Assembly (NCBI RefSeq): GCF_947501225.1
Contig: NZ_CANMUW010000025.1
Location: 1 to 39,690 of the forward strand
Length of the DNA: 39,690 bases
From: an uncultured Shewanella sp.
GTDB taxonomy: Bacteria; Pseudomonadota; Gammaproteobacteria; Enterobacterales; Shewanellaceae
Direction of reading: 5' to 3'
Numbering within the stretch: position 1 is the first letter of the stretch; every line of letters starts with the position of its first letter. The notes under the pieces are model-generated. The model saw only the letters and a list, made by a program, of their open reading frames with translations, was not told the origin of the DNA and ran no database searches. Positions 1 to 7,471 of the stretch are shown piece after piece. The position numbers and the translations under genes were made by a program.

Positions 1-384
<384 letters not shown>

Positions 385-714
385 TGTCGTCCACCAGTGA
401 TTGACCTGAACCCATAATACCTGACTCATTCAGCAATGCGAGTTTCCCGCCACCTTTAAAATAGCTAGATAAAGTAGCGGTTGAAGGAGCCGATATAAGC
501 AATCGGGTTATATTTATTCCATCTGAATATGTACAGATAGTAACCGATATTATTAATCTATTCTCTTGCTTTAAATCAAGTATTTATATCTCTTTTTCAA
601 ATAGGTATCAAAATAACGCGAGTTTTGCGGCAATTTACTCCCTGTGACCGAACTTCCATTTCAAAATATTGGGTTTTGATACACTGCATTTTTTTCCGGT
701 TATAGATAATCCAG
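385..714. other. Intergenic region between divergent genes
   Basis: About 330 bases between the minus-strand Glu-Pro protein and the plus-strand YchN-like gene. It is AT-rich in the second half (480-600) and must hold both promoters. A weak plus-strand candidate is TTGATA at 676-681 with TATAGA-like bases near 701. I see no hairpin, repeat or coding frame here. Confidence 0.5.
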
Positions 715-1074
715 ATGCAAAATATTCTCATCGTAGCCCATGAAAGCCCCTACGGCAGTGAAAAGCTTTTTAATGCCTTACGTATAGCAATAGCGCTCAA
801 AGAGCAGGAAACTGAAGTTATTCAGCTAAAAATATTTCTAATGTCAGATGCCGTCTATGGCGCGGTGAAGAATCAGGTCACACCTGACCTGAGTTATAAC
901 ATTCAGCAGATGCTGGATATTTTGATCGCACAGAAAGTCCCGGTATCTCTTTGTAAAACCTGCTGTGATGGACGCGGGATCGGCCAGGAACAGCTTATCG
1001 AAGAGGCAAAGATTGCTACCTTAACCGAACTGACACAGTGGACACTCGATGCAACTAAGGTCATGCATATTTAG
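715..1074 (+). CDS. ychN: DsrE-family protein, YchN-like
   Basis: This 119-residue protein closely follows the pattern of E. coli YchN, a small soluble DsrE/F-like protein that forms a hexamer. Recognisable segments are the N-terminal ILIVAHESPYGSEKLFNALR strand-loop-helix, FLMSDAV, the YNIQQML helix, the CKTCCDGRGI loop and the closing ELTQWTLDA helix. The CKTC cysteines match the conserved pair thought to act in sulfur relay or redox chemistry, although the role of YchN itself is not established. Length matches the family. The gene stands alone, with about 230 bases before the next gene. No good Shine-Dalgarno sequence precedes the ATG, but no other start keeps the conserved N-terminus. Confidence 0.9.
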   Translation: MQNILIVAHESPYGSEKLFNALRIAIALKEQETEVIQLKIFLMSDAVYGAVKNQVTPDLSYNIQQMLDILIAQKVPVSLCKTCCDGRGIGQEQLIEEAKIATLTELTQWTLDATKVMHI

Positions 1075-1209
1075 ACTTGTATACGATGAAATACTCAAGC
1101 GATATCCGACGATGATAGAAACAACTCACAGGCTCACTCCGAGCTTTTTGTGCACATCTTCATACTTTACACATTCAGTTTTGTTTCCTGTTGAGCCAGG
1201 CGCTAAAGT

Positions 1210-1230
1210 ACCCTAGTAATTTACTAGGGT
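1210..1230. promoter_or_regulatory. Perfect 21-bp palindrome, candidate operator for the YgbA-type gene
   Basis: Arms ACCCTAGTAA and TTACTAGGGT (10 nt each) flank a single T. The site lies 74 bases before the YgbA-type gene and about 135 bases after the ychN-like gene. A one-base centre and odd symmetry fit a dimeric repressor site better than a terminator, and no T-tract follows. It does not match the NsrR, FNR or DNR consensus that I know. Confidence 0.5.
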
Positions 1231-1303
1231 ATTGGGTGTTTTAAACGTTAATCCAATATTCTTAGTTTAAAGTATCGGTTTAAAATTTAGGTGCCGGAGG
1301 ACA

Positions 1304-1699
1304 ATGATGGCAGAACATGAACTTCTTAGTGGCAAATTACTGCGTGAGTTCCAAACCATCCAAGCTATGGTTGAGATCTACTGTAAGGCGCACCATCATA
1401 GTAAAGCCTCTGAGTGTCCGGATTGTCAGGAGTTTCTCGAGTACGCCCACACCCGGTTAGACAGATGTCCTTATGGGCAGATCAAGCCCACCTGTAATAA
1501 ATGTCCGGTACATTGCTATAAGCCCCATATGAAGGCAAAGGCAAAAGAGATAATGGTTTTCTCGGGGCCCAAGATGCTTCTGCCCCACCCCATCATGGCT
1601 ATCAGACACCTGTTTGCAGAGCGCACTCCGGTACCCGAAACTGTACCGGACGCAAGTTCCAATAGGCATATCAGAAAAAACAGACAGAAACAGGACTAG
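1304..1699 (+). CDS. YgbA-type nitrous-oxide-stimulated-promoter family protein
   Basis: A small cysteine-rich protein of 131 residues. It carries CPDC, then CPYGQIKPTCNKCPVHCYKP, the cysteine pattern of the YgbA_NO family, followed by a basic tail. E. coli YgbA belongs to the NsrR regulon and responds to nitric oxide; its molecular role is not settled. The cysteines suggest metal binding (inference). Two ATG codons are adjacent (1304 and 1307); the GGAGG at 1296-1300 is better spaced for the second. The perfect palindrome at 1210-1230 is the obvious candidate control site. The last ~25 residues (SSNRHIRKNRQKQD end) are polar and probably disordered. Confidence 0.8.
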   Translation: MMAEHELLSGKLLREFQTIQAMVEIYCKAHHHSKASECPDCQEFLEYAHTRLDRCPYGQIKPTCNKCPVHCYKPHMKAKAKEIMVFSGPKMLLPHPIMAIRHLFAERTPVPETVPDASSNRHIRKNRQKQD

Positions 1700-1746
1700 C
1701 TAACCCGGGACAATCATCAAACAACCACTCTCATCGCCTATGGTGA

Positions 1747-2063
1747 TAGAGATATTGGCAGCAACATCTGGCAGCCCAGATTTTTCCAGTATGTTCCTTG
1801 GATTATTAGTCAGTATCTGGGTCAGTATTCACCCGAAATAAAAGCCAATGCAGTGGTTCCCATTGGAATCTTGTTGATCTTACTCTCCAGCATCTCTCTC
1901 GCCAAAAGTAGTGCGGCCAGTGGTGCCAGCGACCTGCTCCCGGCACTGATATTGCGCGGTTTCGGGGTCGGCTTACTTAATCATGGCGTGCTGGAGGCAA
2001 CCCCTCTTCGTCCTGGCCCCGATCTTCATTATCGGTAAGAAGTGGGCGAATAAATATGGCTGA
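1747..2063 (+). pseudogene. Remnant of a DHA2-type (EmrB-like) major facilitator transporter
   Basis: A stretch of membrane-protein-like coding sequence without an intact gene. The frame through 1853 reads VVPIGILLILLSSISLA and then SDLLPALILRGFGVGLL, which resembles late transmembrane segments of DHA2-family drug exporters. At about 2000-2010 the frame must change to read PLFVLAPIFIIGKKWANKYG and a stop at 2061-2063, a plausible transporter C-terminus. Between GFGVGLL and this tail the loop and helices expected in the family are missing. I therefore infer a frameshift plus internal deletion in a decayed gene. The N-terminal two thirds of the transporter is absent from the window. Confidence 0.5.
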
Positions 2064-2151
2064 ATTATCGATGCACCATAACTAATATCGATTGGTATAG
2101 AGCACATTTTCCGCTTCGATATAACACTGATGGCCGCCTCTTGAAAAGAGG

Positions 2152-2185
2152 CCGGAGCGGGCTCACGATTTTGGGCCTGCTCCGG
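2152..2185. other. Stem-loop, 11-bp arms
   Basis: Arms at 2152-2162 and 2175-2185 (CCGGAGCGGGC and GCCTGCTCCGG) pair with one G-U, with a 12-nt loop. No T-tract follows on either strand, so an intrinsic terminator is unlikely. It lies between the transporter remnant and the S9 peptidase gene. The rest of 2064-2366 shows nothing recognisable. Confidence 0.4.
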
Positions 2186-2366
2186 GATCCGACAACCACA
2201 AGTAACACTACCTTTTTAACTCTTTGCAGCATCACGAAAAATGCTCATTGTCGTAGCAATGAGTGCGAAGATTGCGCTAATGTATTGACCCAATTAGTTA
2301 TGATACCAATCGGCATATGATTTTACTTCCGGCCTGAGCGTCTGGATTTCAACACCAAAAATAAAA

Positions 2367-4448
2367 ATGAGAGGGATGAAGATGGGAAGGGCAAATAAAC
2401 TCACCGTACTGGCCGTGATTTCGGCCGGGTTATTTTTAGGTGGTTCATCAAGTGCGTTAGCCTCGCAACGAACTCATCAAATAACCACCGATGATTTTTT
2501 CGATATCGGTAGTATGAGTAACGTACAGTTAAGCCCCGATGGTAAACTGGCTGTCTGGCTCGAATCTCGTTGGGATAAGGAGCTGGATAAGTCCCAGCGA
2601 GATCTATGGCAGGTTAATACCAAGAGTAAAAAAACGACCCGCTTAACCTTCACCAACGAGAGTGAGTCCAGCCCCAAGTGGAGCAGCGATGGTCAGTATA
2701 TCTATTATATTGGCAAGGTGACCCATGAAGACAAGAAGGCGCCCTACAACGGCAAGAGTCAGGTCTTTCGTATCAGCAGAGATGGCGGTGATGCCGTCCC
2801 CATGACCAAAGAGGTTGAGGGTGTCAGCTCGTTCTCACTAAGCCCCGATGGTAATACCCTTTACTTCCTGGGCAATAAGACGGTTAAAGACAAAGATGAG
2901 TGGGCCGCGATGCGCGCCAGTCACGGCGCACCTAAATACGCCCATGGCGAAAGAAAAACCAACCCGCTGTATAAACTCGATCTTGAACACTTCAAGCAGC
3001 AACTCATTCTCGATGATGACAAGGTCGTATGGCAGTTCAGTGTCAGCGACGATGGCAGCAAGGTGGCCCGAATTACCACCACAGATAACGAGCTGGTCAA
3101 CCTCGAAGGTTGGTCCGATATCGAAATCTATAATACCCGCAGTAAAACCAACGAGGTTCTGGAAGATACGGCCTGGCGCGAACAGGCGCCTTCGCCATAC
3201 GGCTGGTTGCTGGGGCTCGATTGGCACGCCGATAACCAACAGCTCGCCTTTCGTATCGACTTCGATGGTCACCCGGGAAAACTTTTCGTCTCTGACACTG
3301 AAACTAAGTCACTGACTGAAGTGGCGCGTACCGCTGATGTGACGCTGAACTCATCCGATATTCACTGGCGCCCGAATAGCGATGAGATCTGTTATCGGGG
3401 TGCCGATCATGCCAGGGTAAAACTCTTCTGTACTGAAGTCGAAGACGGCAAGCAGGGAGATACCCGAGCGGTCGTCAATGGCGACGTGGTGATCGGTAGC
3501 TACAGCTTCAGCCACGACGGTGAAAAGTTAGCATTTAGCCATAATGGCCTGGATCACTTCCCGGATATGTTTATCGCCGATGCCGACAGCAAACGCGCCA
3601 AATTTAAGCGCATCACCAATATCAATCCCCAGGTCGATAGCTGGATCCTACCGCAGATATCTGTCGTAAAATGGAAGGCTCCCGATGGCAGCACAGTGGA
3701 AGGGATCTTAGATCTCCCTGCCGGCTACAAGAAAGAGGATGGCCCACTGCCATTGATCGTACAGATCCATGGTGGCCCTACCGCCGCAACACCATACGCC
3801 CTGCAACACAGGTCCTACGGCCGCTCTACATTTACCGCAAATGGCTGGGCTCTGCTGTCCCCCAACTATCGTGGCTCGACCGGCTATGGCGATAAGTTCC
3901 TCACCGATCTCGTGGGTCAGGAGCATGTCATCGAAGTCAATGACATCATGGCTGGTGTCGATCACCTGATCGACGAAGGTATTGTCGATGGCGATAAGAT
4001 GGCCGTCATGGGCTGGAGTAACGGTGGCTACCTCACCAATGCCCTGATCAGTACCAATGAGCGTTTCAAGGCGGCAAGCTCAGGTGCCGGAGTGTTCGAC
4101 CAACGCCTGCAGTGGATGCTTGAAGATACCCCCGGCCATGTGGTCAACTTCATGGAAGGCCTCCCCTGGGAAAAACCCGATGCCTACACCCATGGTTCAT
4201 CGCTTACCCATGCCGACAAGATCAAAACACCAACCCTTATCCATATCGGTGAGAATGATCAGCGTGTTCCTGTCGGACATGCACAGGGGCTCTATCGCGC
4301 ACTCAAACATTATCTCAATGTGCCGGTTGAGTTGATCGTATATCCGGGCGAGGGTCATGGACTGAGTAAGTACCAACACAGAAAGGCCAAGATGGAGTGG
4401 GACCAAAAATGGTTTAACCACTACGTTTTGGGTCAAGCTATCGATTAA
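2367..4448 (+). CDS. Secreted S9-family prolyl oligopeptidase-like peptidase
   Basis: A 693-residue serine peptidase of the prolyl oligopeptidase/acylaminoacyl-peptidase type. The N-terminus has a signal peptide (hydrophobic core then SSALASQ), so it likely acts in the periplasm. Residues ~40-420 form a beta-propeller with WD40-like LSPDGK, WSSDGQ and SHDGEKLAFS blades. The C-terminal alpha/beta hydrolase domain carries the nucleophile motif GWSNGG (Ser551), Asp631 in the GENDQRVP segment and His664 in GEGHG, a complete triad. Length is typical for bacterial S9 enzymes. The start at 2367 is not certain: ATG at 2382 is better spaced from the GAGGG at 2370-2374 and keeps the whole signal peptide. 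A strong terminator follows the stop codon. The peptide substrate cannot be told from the sequence. Confidence 0.92.
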   Translation: MRGMKMGRANKLTVLAVISAGLFLGGSSSALASQRTHQITTDDFFDIGSMSNVQLSPDGKLAVWLESRWDKELDKSQRDLWQVNTKSKKTTRLTFTNESESSPKWSSDGQYIYYIGKVTHEDKKAPYNGKSQVFRISRDGGDAVPMTKEVEGVSSFSLSPDGNTLYFLGNKTVKDKDEWAAMRASHGAPKYAHGERKTNPLYKLDLEHFKQQLILDDDKVVWQFSVSDDGSKVARITTTDNELVNLEGWSDIEIYNTRSKTNEVLEDTAWREQAPSPYGWLLGLDWHADNQQLAFRIDFDGHPGKLFVSDTETKSLTEVARTADVTLNSSDIHWRPNSDEICYRGADHARVKLFCTEVEDGKQGDTRAVVNGDVVIGSYSFSHDGEKLAFSHNGLDHFPDMFIADADSKRAKFKRITNINPQVDSWILPQISVVKWKAPDGSTVEGILDLPAGYKKEDGPLPLIVQIHGGPTAATPYALQHRSYGRSTFTANGWALLSPNYRGSTGYGDKFLTDLVGQEHVIEVNDIMAGVDHLIDEGIVDGDKMAVMGWSNGGYLTNALISTNERFKAASSGAGVFDQRLQWMLEDTPGHVVNFMEGLPWEKPDAYTHGSSLTHADKIKTPTLIHIGENDQRVPVGHAQGLYRALKHYLNVPVELIVYPGEGHGLSKYQHRKAKMEWDQKWFNHYVLGQAID

Positions 4449-4491
4449 CGCCAGGCTCAAGGATTCACTGAACCTAAGCTGACAAACAGAT

Positions 4492-4519
4492 AAAAAAGCG
4501 CCATAACCGGCGCTTTTTT
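4492..4519. terminator. Rho-independent terminator after the S9 peptidase gene
   Basis: The arms AAAAAAGCGCC (4492-4502) and GGCGCTTTTTT (4509-4519) pair perfectly around a 6-nt loop. There is a T-run on the plus strand and an A-run on the other side, so it could work in both directions. Confidence 0.9.
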
Positions 4520-4593
4520 CATTTCCGCCCATTCATTTATTTCACTTTGATGCGTATGCTAATTGTACTAAGTTTATTAAAACGGAGTCCCCA

Positions 4594-5160
4594 ATGAAAA
4601 AGTTCATCTCAGCCATCTCTATCGCAACCTGTTTTATCGCCACAATTTTCACAGCCCAAGTTGCCGCTGCCGATGACAGTTATTCTGAAACTATCGCAAA
4701 CTTTAAACAGGCCAGCGATACCCATAGGTTCTTCAACAACGCCTATGGTTACGCCGTATTCCCTACGGTAGGAAAAGGTGGGTTCGGCATCGGCGCCGCC
4801 TACGGTAATGGCCGGGTATATAAGGGGCACAAATATACCGGTGATACCAGCCTCTCTCAACTGTCTCTTGGCTTTCAGATTGGCGGTCAGGCCTACAGCG
4901 AGATCATCTTCTTTAAAGATGCCAAAGCCTATAACGAGTTTACCAGTGGCAGCTTCGAATTCGGTGCTCAGGCCTCCGCCGTGGCAATAACCATAGGGGC
5001 TAACGCCCAGGCCGGAACCACAGGTAACTCCAGCAGTGCAGGTAAGGCCGCGGCAAAAGCGGCCTACATCAACGGCATGGCAGTTTACACCTTAGCCAAG
5101 GGCGGCCTGATGTTTGAAGCAGCCCTAGCAGGACAGTCATTTACTTTTGAAGAGAAGTAG
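4594..5160 (+). CDS. SYLF-domain (YSC84-like) periplasmic protein
   Basis: 188 residues with a Sec signal peptide (MKKFISAISIATC to AQVAAADD, cleavage near residue 25). The mature part is a bacterial SYLF (YSC84-type) domain. It has the opening helix ending in FFNNAYGYAVFPTVGKGGFGIGAAYG, a Gly/Val-rich sheet (LSLGFQIGGQAYSEIIFF) and the closing YTLAKGGLMFEAALAGQSF segment. In eukaryotes this fold binds phosphoinositides; bacterial members are secreted and their ligand is not established. GGAG lies five bases before the ATG. The gene stands alone after a terminator. The stop codon lies in a 12-bp tandem repeat. Confidence 0.88.
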   Translation: MKKFISAISIATCFIATIFTAQVAAADDSYSETIANFKQASDTHRFFNNAYGYAVFPTVGKGGFGIGAAYGNGRVYKGHKYTGDTSLSQLSLGFQIGGQAYSEIIFFKDAKAYNEFTSGSFEFGAQASAVAITIGANAQAGTTGNSSSAGKAAAKAAYINGMAVYTLAKGGLMFEAALAGQSFTFEEK

Positions 5161-5181
5161 AAAGAGAAGTAGAAAGAGAAG
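5151..5181. repeat. 12-bp tandem repeat spanning the SYLF gene stop codon
   Basis: The unit agagaagtagaa occurs at 5151-5162 and 5163-5174, with a partial third copy to 5181. The TAG stop is in the first copy. A short direct repeat (ggttcgag-like) follows at 5182-5196. Confidence 0.8.
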
Positions 5182-5352
5182 GTTCGAGGTTCGAGTTCCG
5201 AGAACCTAGGGACTCAAACCTTCTTCTATTTTGTTGTCGGATAACAAGTTTCAAATATCTTTTTAGATTGGGTTCATTGAACTGAATACCTATTGGGTTA
5301 GCTTTCTGAAGCCTTTAGCTTCGGATTAATCTATCACCTGCGGCTAGCTGAA

Positions 5353-5448
5353 TGTGCAAACGCTTCTGTGACACGCCGCAAGCACAATCCCTGTGGGCTC
5401 TGCGACATCATCCCTGATGTCGAAGGTCACAGCCGCGTTTACACCTGA
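5353..5448 (+). repeat. ~96-bp imperfect palindromic intergenic element, copy 1
   Basis: Nested inverted repeats: outer arms around AAACGC (5358-5363) and GCGTTT (5435-5440), middle CTGTGAC (5366-5372) with GTCACAG (5426-5432), and inner CGACATCA (5403-5410) with TGATGTCG (5415-5422) around TCCC. A diverged second copy lies in inverse orientation at 6305-6399, so this is a mobile or multi-copy intergenic element rather than a single terminator. No transposase is present; a MITE- or REP-like element is the likely class. The flanks 5182-5352 and 5449-5565 show nothing else recognisable. Confidence 0.65.
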
Positions 5449-5565
5449 GTGTTTCTCTCTTCGACTTAAAATATTCTGTTGTAGCTCATTTTTGGGAAAA
5501 ATAAGCTAAATACTTGGCTCTAGATCATAAAGCTTGGATTAGGAAAAGTATGGTGGCCGGATGTG

Positions 5566-5651
5566 TAGTAACGTCCAAATCATGGGCTGTCAGGCACGTT
5601 TTGGCCGCTAGCGGCCTGTGCCTGAATGTCCCAATGAATTTGTTTGTTAGC
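5566..5651 (-). other. Integron attC recombination site
   Basis: Read on the minus strand, the site begins with GCTAAC directly at the stop codon of the upstream small gene and ends with GACGTTACTAC. The arms fold as in known attC sites: TAAC pairs with GTTA; a 3-nt unpaired spacer follows; then CAAAT-T-CAT-T-GGG pairs with the arm CCCATGATTTG, leaving two extrahelical T bases on one side only. A second unpaired 3-nt spacer (ACA/CAG) follows, then a CAGGCAC/GTGCCTG stem and a terminal hairpin (GGCCGCTAGCGGCC). Length between core bases is about 81 nt, inside the attC range. The fit is to structure; the R box only loosely matches RYYYAAC. Confidence 0.72.
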
Positions 5652-6039
5652 TGCTTATCTTCGAAGACTCAAGAATAACTAGTTCAAATCCTTCGGCTTC
5701 AATTGCCCATTCGTGCCAAGGAACCGTGTCTTTGAGCCCATTGATTTGAAAAATACCATTTTCAAAAGTGGCATGCATTATTTCATCAAGCGGGAACTCG
5801 GGAGTGGTGTTCTCGATTACTTCGCTTGTATGTAAGCAGGTAACAGCGGTTTCACTGCTGACTGCTATGAACCTCATGATGCCGCGCGCTACATGCCAGT
5901 CCTGACCTTGCGACTGACAGTGTTTAGCTCCAATGAATGCGCCAGAGATCATAAGAGAAAGCCGATCTTGTGACCTTTCAACTAAATCAATTGAAGCATC
6001 ATGAAAGCTTAGATTTTCAAATTCACTATCAATCTTCAT
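5647..6039 (-). CDS. Hypothetical protein, probable integron gene cassette
   Basis: A 130-residue soluble protein with no signal peptide or membrane segment. It starts MKIDSEFENLSFHDASIDLV; the FHDA motif and the alternating strand pattern resemble small all-beta proteins of unknown function often found in cassette arrays, but I do not recognise the family. Its TAA stop overlaps the left core of an attC site, the usual layout of an integron cassette. The 5' side has the same GACGTTA core bases about 20 nt before the ATG. It has no operon partners and stands between two copies of a palindromic repeat. Function unknown. Confidence 0.7.
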   Translation of the reverse strand: MKIDSEFENLSFHDASIDLVERSQDRLSLMISGAFIGAKHCQSQGQDWHVARGIMRFIAVSSETAVTCLHTSEVIENTTPEFPLDEIMHATFENGIFQINGLKDTVPWHEWAIEAEGFELVILESSKISS

Positions 6040-6055
6040 TTGATGCTCGTATAAC

Positions 6056-6113
6056 AGTTAACGTCTTATTCAATAGCAGCACAATAACCCTCTTGGCTGC
6101 TTGTTCAGTTAGA
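6056..6113 (-). other. attC-like half or degenerate site upstream of the cassette gene
   Basis: On the minus strand this runs from TCTAAC (6108-6113) to GACGTTAACT (6056-6065), with an internal AGCAGC/GCTGCT stem. The right core GACGTTA matches that of the clear attC downstream, marking a plausible 5' cassette boundary. The arms pair poorly outside the cores, so it may be a decayed or recombined attC. A further isolated ATCTAAC/GTTAGAT core lies at 6417-6423. Confidence 0.35.
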
Positions 6114-6304
6114 TAAAACTATCACCTACAACCCATTGCTGCAAAAGGATTATTTATATTTATTGACGAGAATGATCAGAACGGTCCGGTAAAATAGATG
6201 TGTGGAGGGTTTATGAGGTCTACATAAGATTTCACTGGGTTGCACAACAAACTGATATTTAGCGGGTAAAGCCTAATCGTAGAGAGAAACTCTTCTTTTA
6301 ATAT

Positions 6305-6399
6305 CCAGGTGTAGATACGGCTGTGACCGTCCGTGACAAGGATGTCACGGCCGAGACTATAGGGATATACTCGTGTCGTGTCACAGAAGTAGCTACACA
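6305..6399 (-). repeat. ~95-bp palindromic intergenic element, copy 2 (inverted)
   Basis: The minus strand aligns end to end with the element at 5353-5448. It shares the blocks TTCTGTGACACG, ATCCC, GACATC, GGTCACAGCCG and TACACCTG, with compensating changes in the inner hairpin (CCGTGACA/TGTCACGG, 6331-6350). Stem conservation despite base changes suggests that the fold matters. Outside it, 6114-6304 and 6400-6517 hold no supported gene. Confidence 0.6.
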
Positions 6400-6517
6400 T
6401 CCCCCGCCGGGCAGGCGTTAGATAACAATGAAAATCAAAGTTATAAACAAACTACCCAATACCAACTCAGCGAGAAGCTAAATCACAAAATGTGATCAGC
6501 CTTCATTCGAAGGCCAG

Positions 6518-7102
6518 CTACTCATGTCCCCAGGGAGTCGGCGGCAGCGCCACGGGCTTAGTCAGATCGAAATCCACCCTGAAATCACGGTTATCCCGGG
6601 TCAAACGGTAAGTAAACTCTTCAGGCTTAACGTACATATGCCACACGTTGGTGACTGATACATCTAAGCCATTTTCTCTGAAGTTGTTAATCGAGTAGGC
6701 ATCAACCGGGAAAGACTGCTCGGTCGCGCTGCCCATATCAGCGGTCATGCCGCCATACATGGTGACCTTGTCTTCACTACCATCTTGATGACGATGATCA
6801 TGAGCGAGATGCAGACCATATTGAGTCTTAGTGATCACCCAAGTGCGGGAGTGGTCATCCCCCACATGAAATGGCACTTTAAGTACAGTGTCGCTGCACT
6901 CACGTACATGCATGATCAGTGATTTTCCGCTAAAGGCAGAGTCGGCGCTGTTACCCGCGGTCACCGTGCCTTGAAACGCCTTACCACAATGTGCGGCTAG
7001 ATTATCGAAAAAAGTGCTCTGCTCTGAAGTGACAGCCATAGCTGGCAGCGATAGCGCACCGACTGTTAACAGTGCAATCTGTGAGTATTTTATTATTGTC
7101 AT
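6518..7102 (-). CDS. Secreted hypothetical protein
   Basis: I place the start at the ATG at 7102, preceded by CGGAGAAGATA, rather than 36 bases upstream; this gives 194 residues beginning with a clean signal peptide (MTIIKYSQIALL to SLPAMAVTSE). The mature part has two cysteines (AAHCGKAF and VRECSDTV), a His/Asp-rich segment (HLAHDHRHQDGSED) and ends PPTPWGHE. The cysteines could form a disulfide in the periplasm, and the His cluster could bind metal (both inference). I do not recognise a named family. It is a single gene pointing towards the cassette region. Confidence 0.75.
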   Translation of the reverse strand: MTIIKYSQIALLTVGALSLPAMAVTSEQSTFFDNLAAHCGKAFQGTVTAGNSADSAFSGKSLIMHVRECSDTVLKVPFHVGDDHSRTWVITKTQYGLHLAHDHRHQDGSEDKVTMYGGMTADMGSATEQSFPVDAYSINNFRENGLDVSVTNVWHMYVKPEEFTYRLTRDNRDFRVDFDLTKPVALPPTPWGHE

Positions 7103-7258
7103 TATCTTCTCCGTCAATTTGACTATCTGTCTATTCATAAGTCACAACTCAAAGAGACTAGCACAATGAGATAAATTAAAACTGAATACCTTCAGCCCCG
7201 AAAACCGGCTCCGATATCAACAGGTTGCAACCCGGGAAGGGAACAGAGAGGAGCAGGC

Positions 7259-7292
7259 AAAAAAATCCCTCTATAACAAACGTTATAGAGGG
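7259..7292 (-). terminator. Rho-independent terminator downstream of the ttrA-like gene
   Basis: The arms CCCTCTATAAC (7267-7277) and GTTATAGAGGG (7282-7292) pair perfectly over a 4-nt loop. On the minus strand they are followed by a T-run (plus-strand A-run 7259-7265). It ends transcription coming from the molybdoenzyme operon. Between it and the secreted protein gene I see nothing else. Confidence 0.85.
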
Positions 7293-7423
7293 CACCAAAT
7301 AAAGTGATGTGGTTAGATGAACTTGGAATACTTATAAGCAACCTCTGGCGGCACTATCCATTTTGCGTCCCTTCAAGGTCGTTGCCTCAATACAGGTCAA
7401 CCTGCAATGAGCATGTCGATAAT

Positions 7424-7457
7424 CTAGCCCCCTCAAATGCAAAAGTGAGGGGGCTAG
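7424..7457. other. 12-bp perfect stem-loop just after the ttrA-like stop codon
   Basis: CTAGCCCCCTCA (7424-7435) pairs with TGAGGGGGCTAG (7446-7457) over a 10-nt loop, 15 bases beyond the stop codon. There is no T-tract, so it more likely protects the 3' end of the mRNA; the true terminator lies about 130 bases further on. Confidence 0.6.
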
Positions 7458-7471
7458 GCTCTCATCTCCTG

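Noticed and set aside
2152..2185. Intrinsic terminator
   Set aside because: The stem is good but no T-run follows on either strand.
6176..6400. Open frame of 74 codons on the minus strand
   Set aside because: Its 5' part is the inverted copy of the palindromic repeat, there is no ribosome site, and the composition is not protein-like.
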